Under the pieces are notes generated by a model. The model was not told the origin of the DNA. It worked only from the letters and a program-made list of their open reading frames with translations, and did not search any database. A DNA stretch of 64,000 nt from Clostridiaceae bacterium (GTDB taxonomy: Bacteria > Bacillota > Clostridia > Saccharofermentanales > DTU023): positions 93,537 through 157,536 of the forward strand of contig DUVN01000005.1 of the NCBI GenBank assembly GCA_012841015.1, in the 5' to 3' direction. Shown piece by piece: positions 8,432 to 18,122 of this stretch. The translations under genes were made by a program, and so were the position numbers. How positions within the stretch are numbered: position 1 is the first letter of the stretch; each line of letters begins with the position of its first letter.

Positions 8432-10045
8432 CTATTTGACGTTAATCTCGGTCCCGAGTATGTATTGATCGAGCCGTGGCGTCCAGTCAATGTTTTTCTC
8501 ATTGATTCCATAGACATCAATTTGCTGCCAGAGGTAGATATAAGGGCATTCATCGAACAAAAATTTCTGAATATCGACGGCAACCGCATCCCTTCCATCA
8601 ACGTCCACAGCGCGCAGTTTGGCAAGCAAATCATCAAGCTCCTTATTGGTGAAGTAGCTCGTAATACCGCCTGTCTCCAACGCACCTGCCAAGTGGCCAT
8701 CGGGTGTCTGTGGTTTAGCACCCCAGTTCCACGAGAAGAGTCCCTTACCTTGGTGCATTTCTTGCCCATTGATAAAGGCTGCACGATACGCATTGTATTC
8801 CATTTTATTGAGGTTAATGGTCAAGCCTATATCTTCCAAATAGCCTGCAATCGCAAGCGTTGCCTCTTCACACTTGAGGAAGGTATTTGGACAGTAATAG
8901 AGGTTCACCGCAAAGCCATTCTCATATCCAGCTTCTTTCAAAAGTTCTTTAGCCTTATTAGGATCGTACGGATATCCTGCATCACCACCCGACAATTCAT
9001 CACTATAACCGACATAATCTTGACGCCAAATGGTCGCCAGCTTTAAAGCATGTCCGCCATAAATGTTTTTGATAATGGTATCGCGGTCAATCGCGTAATT
9101 GAGCGCTTGACGAACTCTTTTATCGGCCAATTCTTTAGGGCTATCCTCGTTCAATACGTCAATGCCCACGTAAGCAACGCGCTTACTTAGCGCCGTTGTA
9201 GCCTTATATCCTTCATTGGAATCGACTGTTTCAATGTAGTCCGGGCTGAGGTCTGTAACAATGTCAATATTGCCTGCTAAGAGTTCCGCCAATCGTGTCG
9301 AAGCTTCCGGTATGGTGCGAAAGACGATACGATCAGTCTTCGGTGCTCCATCCCAATAATTTTCGTTTGCAAGCAGTTCAATATGGCTATTGGTGACCCA
9401 TTCTCCTAACTTGTAAGGTCCACAGCCGATGGGATCGGTCCCGAATTTATCGGGTCCGACTTCTTCTGTATACTTCGGAGGAAGTATCGCTAAGTCGTAC
9501 AGGCGAATTGGCATGTCATTACACGGTTTATCCGAGATGATGTCAATCTTATACTCGTCAACAACTTTCCATTCGCTGACAACTTTCAGGTTATACGTCG
9601 TGCGACCAGTGTCAGGTTCGAACATCCGCTTCAACGTGTAGGCAACAGCGTCAGCGTTAAAGGGTTCACCATTGGTGAATTCGACGCCTTCTCGTAAAGT
9701 GAATCGCCATGTTCGTTCATCCACTTGCTCCCAAGAGGTTGCAAGGCACGGTATTAACTCACGACCGTCGGCAGCGACACGAACTAGGTAATCGTAAAGA
9801 TTGTAGCTCAAATTACCACCAACAGCTGCACCTGCGATCTGAGGATCCATTCCTTCCGGCTCGGCTGAGGCCGCGATGGTCACGACACTCGGATCAGTTT
9901 TTGGCTCGGGCTTTGATTCGGATGCTTGACTGCCATCTGCTTTTGACGGATCAGCATCGGGTGACTTACTTGAAGAACAACCGAGTGATCCGAGAACCAT
10001 GATGACTACAAGCAAAAGCGCAAGTAACCACTTCATCTTTCTCAT
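8432..10045 (-). CDS. Peptide ABC transporter substrate-binding lipoprotein (SBP family 5)
   Basis: Extracellular solute-binding lipoprotein of 537 residues. The N-terminus has Lys/Met residues, a hydrophobic stretch and the lipobox LGSLGC, followed by a Ser/Lys/Asp-rich linker. The mature protein follows SBP_bac_5: NLYDYLV near the N-terminus, RTWRFTLREGVEFTNGEP, and a long peptide-binding core. The ATG at 10045 is preferred over that at 10060 because GGAGGAGA (revcomp of 10051-10058) lies directly between them. It sits between the permease and ATPase genes of the same operon. With the peptidase and deacylase genes upstream, peptides or acylated amino acids are the probable cargo. Confidence 0.93.
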   Translation of the reverse strand: MRKMKWLLALLLVVIMVLGSLGCSSSKSPDADPSKADGSQASESKPEPKTDPSVVTIAASAEPEGMDPQIAGAAVGGNLSYNLYDYLVRVAADGRELIPCLATSWEQVDERTWRFTLREGVEFTNGEPFNADAVAYTLKRMFEPDTGRTTYNLKVVSEWKVVDEYKIDIISDKPCNDMPIRLYDLAILPPKYTEEVGPDKFGTDPIGCGPYKLGEWVTNSHIELLANENYWDGAPKTDRIVFRTIPEASTRLAELLAGNIDIVTDLSPDYIETVDSNEGYKATTALSKRVAYVGIDVLNEDSPKELADKRVRQALNYAIDRDTIIKNIYGGHALKLATIWRQDYVGYSDELSGGDAGYPYDPNKAKELLKEAGYENGFAVNLYYCPNTFLKCEEATLAIAGYLEDIGLTINLNKMEYNAYRAAFINGQEMHQGKGLFSWNWGAKPQTPDGHLAGALETGGITSYFTNKELDDLLAKLRAVDVDGRDAVAVDIQKFLFDECPYIYLWQQIDVYGINEKNIDWTPRLDQYILGTEINVK

Positions 10046-10110
10046 TTTCTTCTCCTCCATTCTCAGTGTTAATTTAATTCAGACAAAGAAGCTTATTTAC
10101 TTCTTCAACT

Positions 10111-10974
10111 CTATTGACTCCCTCTCAGACGAGGGTCACGGATATCTCTCAACCAATCACCGATAAAATTGATCGACAGTGTAACAAGGAAAATCGCAAT
10201 ACCTGGAATAATCGTCAACCAGCCTGCTGTGTATGTGTAGGTACGCCCCGTCGCAATCATCTGGCCCCACGATGGAATCGAAACAGGTAAACCCATTCCG
10301 AGGAATGTTAGCGATGCTTCTGAAAGGATCGTATTGGCCATGTTCATCGTTGCAATGACAATGGCATGGTCAATAACATTAGGCAAAATATGACGGAAGA
10401 TAACACGTCCGCTCGAACAACCGATCACCTCCGCAGAGATGACATACTCACGCCTGCGAATAGAGAGCACTTCTGCCCTTATGGTTCTTGTGTACGATAC
10501 CCATCCAGTAATGCCGAGAACGAGGACGATGTTTCGCAGCCCTGAGCCTAGCGCGACCATAAACACCAACGCCATGAACATGAACGGAAAAGCGAGCATC
10601 ACATCGACAATCCGCATGATAATCGAATCGACGCGACCTCCGAAATATCCCGCGATTAACCCCAATGACGTACCTATGAGGAGCGAGATGATACCGGCAA
10701 TCACCGCGACGAGAAGTGAAATCCTTGAACCGTAGACGAGACGCGAAAAGACATCTCGCCCGACTTCATCTGTACCTAACAGATGGCCTTTCGAATCTTT
10801 CGCAAACGGGCGAATGAATATCTCCCCTGGGTTCGTCTTGCTCGGATCATGCGTCGCTAAAAGAGGCGCAGCGAGCGAAGTGAACACCCAAATAATAATC
10901 ACAATAAAGCTTAACTTAACAATCAGTCGCGAGCTCTTGATTTGTTGCCAAAATGATGTTTGGGATCTCTTCAT
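10111..10974 (-). CDS. Peptide ABC transporter permease (OppC/DppC type)
   Basis: Inner permease subunit of 287 residues with an N-terminal OppC_N segment, about six hydrophobic helices, the family motif HLLGTDEVGRDVFSR near residue 60, and the EAA loop SAEVIGCSSGRVIFRHILPN, which docks to the ATPase. It lies 13 bases downstream of the OppB-type permease and upstream of the binding protein. Firm assignment. Confidence 0.93.
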   Translation of the reverse strand: MKRSQTSFWQQIKSSRLIVKLSFIVIIIWVFTSLAAPLLATHDPSKTNPGEIFIRPFAKDSKGHLLGTDEVGRDVFSRLVYGSRISLLVAVIAGIISLLIGTSLGLIAGYFGGRVDSIIMRIVDVMLAFPFMFMALVFMVALGSGLRNIVLVLGITGWVSYTRTIRAEVLSIRRREYVISAEVIGCSSGRVIFRHILPNVIDHAIVIATMNMANTILSEASLTFLGMGLPVSIPSWGQMIATGRTYTYTAGWLTIIPGIAIFLVTLSINFIGDWLRDIRDPRLRGSQ

Positions 10975-10987
10975 CGTTTACCACCTC

Positions 10988-11905
10988 CTATCGGACACGA
11001 ATGCGTGGATCGATGACTGAATAGAGTAAATCTACAATCAGATTGATCACGACAAACAACAAGGCCATCAAGACTACAGAAGCTTGAACAACGGGATAAT
11101 CGTAGACCATGATTGCATTGATCAAGAGACGACCGATTCCAGGATAAGAAAACACTGTTTCGACGACGATCGATCCTCCTAACAAATGCCCCACCTGAAT
11201 CGAGATCAGTGTGATCACGGCGATAAGACTATTGCGCAAACCATGTCCTATGTAGAGCCGAAAGGGCGATACGCCTTTTGCTTTAGCTGCCTTCATATAG
11301 TCTTGATTCATGACAGATAACATCGAGTTTCGCGTCATACGCACGGTACTCGTCGCTAAGCCCATCGCCAAGGTAACGGACGGTAGGATGAGGTGCTTCA
11401 ACGAACCCCATCCAGATGGTGGCAAAATTTTTAACTTCACCGCAAACAGCATCATTAAGATGAGCCCAAGCCAAAATGACGGAATCGATCGACCGGCAAT
11501 CGTCACTGTCGTCATGACGCTATCAATGAGCGAGTTTCGCTTTACTGCCGCGAGAACACCGACGACGATGGCGAGAGGGACTGCCAGTAAGAGCGACACT
11601 CCAACTAACTGCAACGTGAATGGAAGTGCGTCTTTGATCATGTTGACGACAGGCTGTTTATAACGATAGGAACGCCCCAAATTAAGGCTGGCCATGTCTT
11701 TCATGAAATTCACGTATTGCACATGAATAGGCTGGTCAAGTCCCAAGCTCCTTTTCAAGTCTTCGTAATCGGCTTTCGTCGCGTTAGGGTCAAGCATCAA
11801 AGTAGCAGGATCGCCCACAACCCTCAGGAGAAAAAAGACGAGAGTTGAGACAACCAGCAAGACAATGACTGCTTGCAAGCATCGTTTACCCATGTATAAA
11901 AGCAC
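10988..11905 (-). CDS. Peptide ABC transporter permease (OppB/DppB type)
   Basis: Permease subunit of 305 residues. The N-terminus is MGKRCLQAVIVLLVVSTLVF-like, followed by the GDPATLML motif and the LGLDQPIHVQY segment typical of OppB/DppB, six helices, and the EAA loop KAKGVSPFRLYIGHGLRN. The GTG at 11905 is chosen because GGGAG lies about ten bases upstream; the ATG at 11893 has no ribosome site. First transporter gene of the operon, following the M32 peptidase gene by 111 bases. Confidence 0.92.
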   Translation of the reverse strand: MLLYMGKRCLQAVIVLLVVSTLVFFLLRVVGDPATLMLDPNATKADYEDLKRSLGLDQPIHVQYVNFMKDMASLNLGRSYRYKQPVVNMIKDALPFTLQLVGVSLLLAVPLAIVVGVLAAVKRNSLIDSVMTTVTIAGRSIPSFWLGLILMMLFAVKLKILPPSGWGSLKHLILPSVTLAMGLATSTVRMTRNSMLSVMNQDYMKAAKAKGVSPFRLYIGHGLRNSLIAVITLISIQVGHLLGGSIVVETVFSYPGIGRLLINAIMVYDYPVVQASVVLMALLFVVINLIVDLLYSVIDPRIRVR

Positions 11906-12016
11906 TTGACTATCACTCCCGTTCTATCGCACGTTGTGAACGCACATTCGCCATGAATAGATCTTCACGAAGATGAGCTTTGTAAACTGCTCCTCCCTTA
12001 GATGAATCTAGCCACT

Positions 12017-13564
12017 TCAATCGACCACGTCAGGTGTGTCGACGGCGACACCAAATAGGTTGAAATATTTGTCTTCCAGATATTCCAGATAATCTCTGCT
12101 GCTGATCTCTTTACCCGTCACTTTTCGCATCAGCTCCATCGTCGGGTATGTATAACCATGTTGATGGATTCGATCCTTGAACCATTGATTGATATCATCG
12201 AAATAACCGTTGCTCAAATGGTTGTAGAAATCAGGTATATCGACAAGCAAACATTTTCTTAATGCACCATCGAAAATATTACCCATCGGATACGACTGGA
12301 ATTTGCCGAAATCTTCAGTCCAATGCACGTCTTGCAGACATCCTTCAAAATCGTTGTCAGGACGAATCCCCAACGACTCTTCGTACTTGTCGCCCCAAAT
12401 TTCAGGTAACTTAGAAAAATCGAGCACGCGATCGAACATGTCTTTCTCAATCTCAAAGCGGATCACAGGATGGATGCTGTATGTCAACTCATCAGCCGTC
12501 GTCCGCTTTAAAGTAGGCTTAACTTTTAGCAGCGCCCGCACAAACTGTTCGACGGGAATACCCAAGACCTGCGGGAAACGCTCTTGGACAAATGGATAAA
12601 AATAATCCCAAAAATCAGGCGTACGGCAGATCATGTTTTCGTAAAACCTGCTTTGCGATTCGTGGGCGCTCCCCGTCATCCCGCCCCACAATCCTGCATC
12701 GACGACTTCCTGGGACGACCCTATGCTGTACAGCGAATGACCCATCTCATGGACGGCCGTAAACAAGTTGTCGATTCCGAAATTGCCCCTAGAAACAGTA
12801 ACACGCCCGTCATGCGGGCCTATGGAACCACTCCATGCGTGTACAACCTTCGCAAAACTAGCCTTTTCACTCGTATAACCGAACTGATGTGTCAAATAGC
12901 GATACAGAGCATCGACATCGGTCACACTTTCATAGAACACATCGAGGAAACTGTCATCAATTTCTTCACATGCCGGCAAAACTTTAAACATGATATCGGA
13001 GACGCCTTCTTTAAGCTCCTTCAGTAGACATCCGCACTCATCGACAGTCAGATCCTCATCGTAGTCGTTCATCAGAACTTCTAACGGATGCTTGTTCGGA
13101 TCGATCAACTGACACACTTTGTATTTGATCTCGAAATAGTTTTCCAATGCTGGGCGCCAGATATGATAATCATTTTTCGCCCTAGCAGCATGCCAAGCAG
13201 CATCACAGACAAAATGAGCTTCCGTCAACTCGATCTGCAGATCAGCAGGCACTTTCGTACACTGGTAAAAACAATGCAAAAATCTCCTCACCACACCGCG
13301 ATCGATATCACATTCCCATCCATCAGGATCTGCCCCTGCCAAAATATCGGCGATACGGTAGCTCTCTTTTGCAGTAAATAATTCTGCCCTTTTCGCCGTC
13401 AAAAACGTTCTTGATTCGACATGCCAGTCTCGACCTGACGGCGGTAGATACGCTTTAAAATCCCATTTCATCAGATTGAGTACACCATCATATAAACGGC
13501 TCTCGTACAGTATGTCGCGCGCGCATTGAAGTGCTTCATGTTCTCTTTTTGTTATCCTAGACAT
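12017..13564 (-). CDS. M32 family metallocarboxypeptidase (Taq carboxypeptidase type)
   Basis: Cytoplasmic zinc carboxypeptidase of 515 residues, the usual size for M32. The zinc motif HEMGHS is present with a downstream HESQSRFYEN segment carrying the third ligand, and the family motif GCLQDVHWTEDFGKFQSYP near residue 400. M32 enzymes remove C-terminal residues from short peptides. It lies directly upstream of the peptide transporter genes, so it probably trims imported peptides. Not a secreted enzyme: no signal peptide. Confidence 0.93.
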   Translation of the reverse strand: MSRITKREHEALQCARDILYESRLYDGVLNLMKWDFKAYLPPSGRDWHVESRTFLTAKRAELFTAKESYRIADILAGADPDGWECDIDRGVVRRFLHCFYQCTKVPADLQIELTEAHFVCDAAWHAARAKNDYHIWRPALENYFEIKYKVCQLIDPNKHPLEVLMNDYDEDLTVDECGCLLKELKEGVSDIMFKVLPACEEIDDSFLDVFYESVTDVDALYRYLTHQFGYTSEKASFAKVVHAWSGSIGPHDGRVTVSRGNFGIDNLFTAVHEMGHSLYSIGSSQEVVDAGLWGGMTGSAHESQSRFYENMICRTPDFWDYFYPFVQERFPQVLGIPVEQFVRALLKVKPTLKRTTADELTYSIHPVIRFEIEKDMFDRVLDFSKLPEIWGDKYEESLGIRPDNDFEGCLQDVHWTEDFGKFQSYPMGNIFDGALRKCLLVDIPDFYNHLSNGYFDDINQWFKDRIHQHGYTYPTMELMRKVTGKEISSRDYLEYLEDKYFNLFGVAVDTPDVVD

Positions 13565-13618
13565 AAGTCAACTCCCGTCCATCGTCTCGTTAAGTCATCA
13601 AAACAACCAGTACTCAGT

Positions 13619-14386
13619 TCAATCTAATTTCAGAAGCTTCATAATGTTGCCTGCAAACAATTTCTGCTTCCTCTCCTCACTCACATCCATCGCCATCAAA
13701 GGCTCGATATTGTCAGCGAACCTGTAGAGCCGGAGAGGGTTTGCATCTGAACCGTACAGTATCTTGTCGTCGCACCGCATCCACTCGAACATCTGCGGAC
13801 CCAACTGTGGGAATAACCGAACGTATTCCGAAAATGTAATCGTCGTATCCAAATACACGTTCGGATGTTTTGCTACCATGACCGGGTCTAAGCTGAGCGG
13901 ATTACCGTGAGCAATGATCAGTTTCGCCTCAGGGTAACGGATGGCGAGCTCGTCAATGTCGACCGAGTTAGCGTACGAAAGACGCGCATATTGCGTATAG
14001 ATAGAACCAGTATGAATCAGAATTGGGATATCAAGTCGGATACACATCTCAATGACTGGGCCAAGACGAGGGTCTAAGAGCGAGAAATTCTGCAAAGGCG
14101 GATGCAACTTTAATCCTTTAAATCCGTATTTTTCCACCGCAAATTTCAATTCTTCTGCCGCATGTTCCTCCGTCGGCACAACACACGCGTAACCCATGAG
14201 TCGGTCAGGATATTGCTGAACGAGCTTGCCGACAAATGCGTTATCGGAATAGCCTAGACTGTCATTCCCGGGCACAATCGGCATCACGATCGCCATATCG
14301 ATGTGATGTTCATCCATCGCGCTCAAAAAGTCAGATACTTCACCACGGTTCTCGCGGATATGAACGTGGGAGTCAATAATTTTCAC
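13619..14386 (-). CDS. Amidohydrolase family protein (amidohydro-rel, TIM-barrel)
   Basis: Metal-dependent hydrolase of 255 residues related to the amidohydrolase_2/TatD group. The N-terminal DSHVHI carries the first metal-binding HxH. Later motifs are KLHPPLQ, PILIHTGS, KLIIAHGNP and ILYGSDAN (catalytic Asp), each at the end of a barrel strand. The substrate cannot be read from sequence; decarboxylase or amidase activity is possible in this family. It sits between the M32 gene and the two deacylase genes, 55 and 46 bases away, so it is in the peptide operon. Confidence 0.85.
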   Translation of the reverse strand: MKIIDSHVHIRENRGEVSDFLSAMDEHHIDMAIVMPIVPGNDSLGYSDNAFVGKLVQQYPDRLMGYACVVPTEEHAAEELKFAVEKYGFKGLKLHPPLQNFSLLDPRLGPVIEMCIRLDIPILIHTGSIYTQYARLSYANSVDIDELAIRYPEAKLIIAHGNPLSLDPVMVAKHPNVYLDTTITFSEYVRLFPQLGPQMFEWMRCDDKILYGSDANPLRLYRFADNIEPLMAMDVSEERKQKLFAGNIMKLLKLD

Positions 14387-14431
14387 TGTTCTTCTCCATT
14401 TCTATTAAAAGCATCACAACGCATTAGCGCA

Positions 14432-15445
14432 TCACCCATTGCTGACGCACTTCGCATTTGCTTGATTGCAGAGGATGTAAGCGTAGTCGCCGGGGTGAAC
14501 CTTTGTCATAAAGCCGCGAAGCATCAAAAACACCGTTTCCTCGCAAGGTGCAAAAATCTCTTCAATGACTTTAAGTGTCAACGGATTTCTAACTTGAGCG
14601 ATCAATGTTCCCTTAGGTACTGATTTGTTGAGGTAGTCACCACCTACCATCGGATAAAACATTCCGCCGTGTTTCGGGCGAATTAACGGGCGTTCCGTCG
14701 CTAGGTATTGTGTCTTCGGTAACACGAGATCGCCTTCTATCATGCCCATTTTCTTCATGATGTTGAAATTGCCTTGGACACTTCCGCCGATGATGTCCAT
14801 CGGTAAGACCATCCCACTCCCAACTTCCGCGATGATCGAAGGTTTGCCAAGCTCAGTCATGTACCCTGTTAGACTGCCAGCGTATGCAGCCGTCGGGCCA
14901 GCAGGCGGTCCATCGTAGATATACTCCAATCCGTATGCAAACGCATACTCAAGAATTTCATCATTAAGAGCCCCCGTTGTGCGCTTAACTAGCACGTAGT
15001 TGATGGCCGTTCCGTAACCTCCCCCATGCCAGTCGATGAGCATATCAGCTTCACGACACAAGGGAGATACGGCAGCCGCAAGCTGTTCCGTAAACCATCC
15101 ACGCGGGTTCCCGGGATACGTGCGATTCATGTTGTATTGATCCGTCGGAGTATTTCGCGTTCCAGCCTCGAAACCGATCGGATTCTGACAAGGAACGGCA
15201 ATAATCGTACCGGACAGCGTCTCTAAATCGACTTGCTCAATCGTCTGACGGATACACTCCAACCCTCCAAAGGCATCTCCATGTGAAAGTGCGGTTAACA
15301 GCAACCGTGGCCCAGGTCGTTTTCCATTTAATATGTGAACGGGGATTCCCACATCATACCCGCTTGCCATCTTAGTGACGGGCAGTGTTGCATACGTGCG
15401 CTCCCCCGCTTCAACTTCGATCCCTAATACGTTTACTTTTGCCAT
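14432..15445 (-). CDS. Succinylglutamate desuccinylase/aspartoacylase-family deacylase, copy 1
   Basis: Zinc deacylase of the AstE/AspA (M14-like) family, 337 residues. A strand and loop with TALSHGDA (residues 51-58), RNT..DQYNMNRTYPG, DWHGGG and IIAEVG are visible. AstE/AspA enzymes normally bind zinc with HxxE and a later His; here the first motif is His55-Gly-Asp-Ala, so the usual Glu is missing and Asp57 may substitute. The ATG at 15445 has GGTGGAGA upstream. A close paralogue lies immediately upstream. Family function is removal of an acyl group from an N-acyl amino acid; the substrate here is unknown. Confidence 0.83.
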   Translation of the reverse strand: MAKVNVLGIEVEAGERTYATLPVTKMASGYDVGIPVHILNGKRPGPRLLLTALSHGDAFGGLECIRQTIEQVDLETLSGTIIAVPCQNPIGFEAGTRNTPTDQYNMNRTYPGNPRGWFTEQLAAAVSPLCREADMLIDWHGGGYGTAINYVLVKRTTGALNDEILEYAFAYGLEYIYDGPPAGPTAAYAGSLTGYMTELGKPSIIAEVGSGMVLPMDIIGGSVQGNFNIMKKMGMIEGDLVLPKTQYLATERPLIRPKHGGMFYPMVGGDYLNKSVPKGTLIAQVRNPLTLKVIEEIFAPCEETVFLMLRGFMTKVHPGDYAYILCNQANAKCVSNG

Positions 15446-15499
15446 TTTTCTATCTCCACCGTTTTGTTTTTGTGATTCATTACATCCGACCGCTGACGC

Positions 15500-16516
15500 T
15501 TACGTTTCATTTTCGATCAATTCTGCGGTGGATAGGTCTCCAAGGATATAGGCGTACGAACCGGGGTGAACCCTCGTCATAAGTCCACGGATATCTAAGA
15601 ACACCGTCTGTTCACAAGGTGCGTATATTTCCTCGATAACCTCCAACGTCAAAGGACATCTCACTTGAGACATCAGCGTTCCGCGCGGGACGACCTTATT
15701 TAAACACTCAGGCCCACACACGGGGTAAAAGAGACCTCCATTTTTTGGTCGAACGAGCGGCCGATCCTTAATCACCCACTGTTTCGCAGGCAACACAGGT
15801 TCACCAGGCAACATACCCATCTTTTTCATTACGTTGAAGACGCCACGGACACAATTACCGATTATGTCAAAGGGAACGTCCATTCCGGCACCAATCTCTG
15901 CGACAAGACCGACCTTTCCTAAACTCTGCATATAGCTTGAAAGGTTCCCCATATAAGCCGTCGCAGGTCCCGCAGGATTGCCTCCGTAGTAATACTCCAT
16001 ACCGAAAGCAAGCCCTAATTCCCTATCTTTATCCGTATAGCCACCGGCACCTAGCCTGAGAAGCATGTAATTGATGGCACAACCAAACCCACCGCCATGC
16101 CAATCGATGAGCACATCTGCAAAATCACAGAGAGGCGAAATCGTAGCAGCCATCATCTCTGTGATCCATCCTCTCTCATTTCCCGGGTACGTCCGATTCA
16201 TGTTGTACGAATCAGTCGTTGTGTTTCTTGTTCCACCGGCAAAACCGATCGGATTCTGACAGGGAACTGCAATGATTGCTCCCTTTAACACATCAATATC
16301 GACTTGCTCCAACACTTGTCGAATGCATTCAAGGCCCGTTGTTGCATCTCCGTGCGAGAGCGCCGTGAGTAAAATAACGGGGCCAGCTTCATGCCCATTG
16401 ACAACGTGGACCGGGATCTCCAACGTAAGACCACTAGCCAATGTTGTTACTGGCAACGTCCCATACCCTCTCGTTCCAGATTGAACTTCAATTCCCATCA
16501 CATTTCGCATCGTCAT
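15500..16516 (-). CDS. Succinylglutamate desuccinylase/aspartoacylase-family deacylase, copy 2
   Basis: Tandem paralogue of the preceding deacylase, 338 residues, with more than half of positions identical by eye, including SHGDA, DSYNMNRTYPG, DWHGGG and AEIGAG. The same Glu-to-Ala change in the HxxE zinc motif is present. I place the start at the ATG at 16516 because GAGGGAAAG lies just upstream and the N-terminus then matches its paralogue; the frame is open to 16561. First gene of the peptide operon, transcribed from the AT-rich region to its right. Divergence of residues around the substrate pocket suggests two related substrates rather than simple gene dosage (inference). Confidence 0.83.
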   Translation of the reverse strand: MTMRNVMGIEVQSGTRGYGTLPVTTLASGLTLEIPVHVVNGHEAGPVILLTALSHGDATTGLECIRQVLEQVDIDVLKGAIIAVPCQNPIGFAGGTRNTTTDSYNMNRTYPGNERGWITEMMAATISPLCDFADVLIDWHGGGFGCAINYMLLRLGAGGYTDKDRELGLAFGMEYYYGGNPAGPATAYMGNLSSYMQSLGKVGLVAEIGAGMDVPFDIIGNCVRGVFNVMKKMGMLPGEPVLPAKQWVIKDRPLVRPKNGGLFYPVCGPECLNKVVPRGTLMSQVRCPLTLEVIEEIYAPCEQTVFLDIRGLMTRVHPGSYAYILGDLSTAELIENET

Positions 16517-17049
16517 TCTTTCCCTCTCCATGCGCAGATGCGCCAGATTTGATTGATACATCTCAAGTTTTCATTACTAAGCCCAAAACGACAAAAGAAC
16601 AGACATTCTCTTGCCGCACCTCCAAGATCACTGAGACATGACATAAAATGATGATTAACCTAAACTTGCATCTGCGTCTAATATAATGATGATACTCTAA
16701 AAATAGTAATTATTCAATCATTTAGATAAGTCATTCATTTTTAAGATATCTTCTTGATAGTAAATAATATTCAAAAAAATATCGAAATATTCTTAATTTC
16801 GAGTACAAAAGGTAGCTGTAACTCATAAATATTTCTATAGACAACTCAAAACAAGATACTGATTTAATACCGTCACCCCGCTTGTTCAAAAATATTTGTA
16901 TATAAAATAACTATCGCTTGATAAATTTTCTCTATGATGACGCATTTTTAATGCAATGATGGAGAATAGCTAGAACTGAAGATTGCCATCTTACTCATCA
17001 GTGATCACAGTAATCTACTATGACTTAAATGCCGATGAGGTAAAGACAT
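16517..17049. other. AT-rich intergenic region between LysR gene and peptide operon
   Basis: About 530 bases without a supported gene, markedly more AT-rich than its flanks. It must hold the promoter of the peptide operon (minus strand) and the 3' end of the LysR transcript. I see one strong dyad (16782-16802, listed separately) but no consensus promoter. Short frames here are not gene-like. Confidence 0.6.
16782..16802. promoter_or_regulatory. Candidate LysR operator (21-bp dyad)
   Basis: TCGAAAT and ATTTCGA form a perfect 7-bp inverted repeat with a 7-base spacer, so it contains a T-N11-A arrangement as in LysR boxes. It lies about 265 bases upstream of the first deacylase start and downstream of the LysR gene. 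Regulation is inferred. Confidence 0.4.
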
Positions 17050-17964
17050 CTATCCTTCATCAAGGAATTGGTCTGAAGATGCGATCGCATCTAAGAAATC
17101 AAGGAAATTCCTTGTACTTCTATTGTGAAGTTGTTCGTTACTATACAGTACACACACGCTTCGTGTCATCGGATAATCGACAATTCTGAGAAGATTCACC
17201 TTTTCGCGGTTTAATGACGGAAGCAGCGGCAAGATTGCTACACCAATCCCCGCCTCAACATAGGAGACCAAGGACTCCGTGTCGTCAACTGAAAAAATGA
17301 TCTGAGGTGATGCATTCCTAGCCTTGAAGTACCGATCGGTAAGACGGCGCAGCCCTTTACCTGGATTGATGGCAATGTATTTTTCATTGATGATCTCGGA
17401 GAAAAAAACGCCTTGAGAACGCCCAAGCTTATGACCTTTTGGCACGACCAAGAAAAGTTCCTGCTTACATACTGGCCTTAACACAAAAGGCGTGTCAAAC
17501 GAATCATGGAAGGGACCTGCAACAAACGCAATGTCGATTTCCGAGTCGTTCAACATGCGCGCCACTTCATCGACCCTGCATAAAACAAACTCGAACGTGA
17601 CATCGTGGTGGCCGATTGCTTCGTAGTATTTCTCGATAATAGGCGGAACGACATCCATACTTAACGAAAACAAGTAACCGATTTTTATCTTCTCAAAGCT
17701 GCCTCTTCGTTGCTTACTGATCTCCTCAACACACTCATCTAGTTGTTCAAGGATTGATACAGTATACCGATACAGGATTTCGCCATAATCTGATGCTGAA
17801 AGTTTATTACCCTGCCTAAGAAACAACTTGACACCCAACTCGCTCTCCAATTCCGCTATCGCGTAACTGATGCTTGGTTGCGACACATGCATTTCCTTCG
17901 CTGCATTTGAAAAATGCATGTTATCAAAGACGGCTTTGAAATAAATGAGTTGCTGTAATGTCAC
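17050..17964 (-). CDS. LysR family transcriptional regulator
   Basis: DNA-binding regulator of 304 residues. The N-terminal winged helix-turn-helix (about 1-60) shows FSNAAKEMHVSQPSISYAI, followed by the linker helix and a LysR substrate-binding domain (about 90-295) of two alpha/beta lobes. The start is a GTG at 17964 with AAGGAGG five bases upstream. It lies between the KDG cluster and the peptide operon and reads in the same direction as both; the closest target is the peptide operon, whose upstream region carries a LysR-like dyad. Confidence 0.92.
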   Translation of the reverse strand: MTLQQLIYFKAVFDNMHFSNAAKEMHVSQPSISYAIAELESELGVKLFLRQGNKLSASDYGEILYRYTVSILEQLDECVEEISKQRRGSFEKIKIGYLFSLSMDVVPPIIEKYYEAIGHHDVTFEFVLCRVDEVARMLNDSEIDIAFVAGPFHDSFDTPFVLRPVCKQELFLVVPKGHKLGRSQGVFFSEIINEKYIAINPGKGLRRLTDRYFKARNASPQIIFSVDDTESLVSYVEAGIGVAILPLLPSLNREKVNLLRIVDYPMTRSVCVLYSNEQLHNRSTRNFLDFLDAIASSDQFLDEG

Positions 17965-18122
17965 GTTGCCTCCTTGTGATCTAGGAATGGCTCCTAGTCT
18001 AGTGGTGAGCCATTTGCGCGATCATATCACACGCAAACGGACGTTCACAAGCAAATTATAAGTGAGGCTACACTAATATGTCACTATTGAATCCACAATC
18101 TGATTCAGGCAATCGATTGCGG

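Noticed and set aside
8465..9046. 193-codon plus-strand frame
   Set aside because: Antisense to the peptide-binding lipoprotein gene; no ribosome site or family match.
18088..18107. TGAATC/GATTCA hairpin after the KDPG aldolase gene
   Set aside because: Six pairs, no T-run; cannot be called a terminator.
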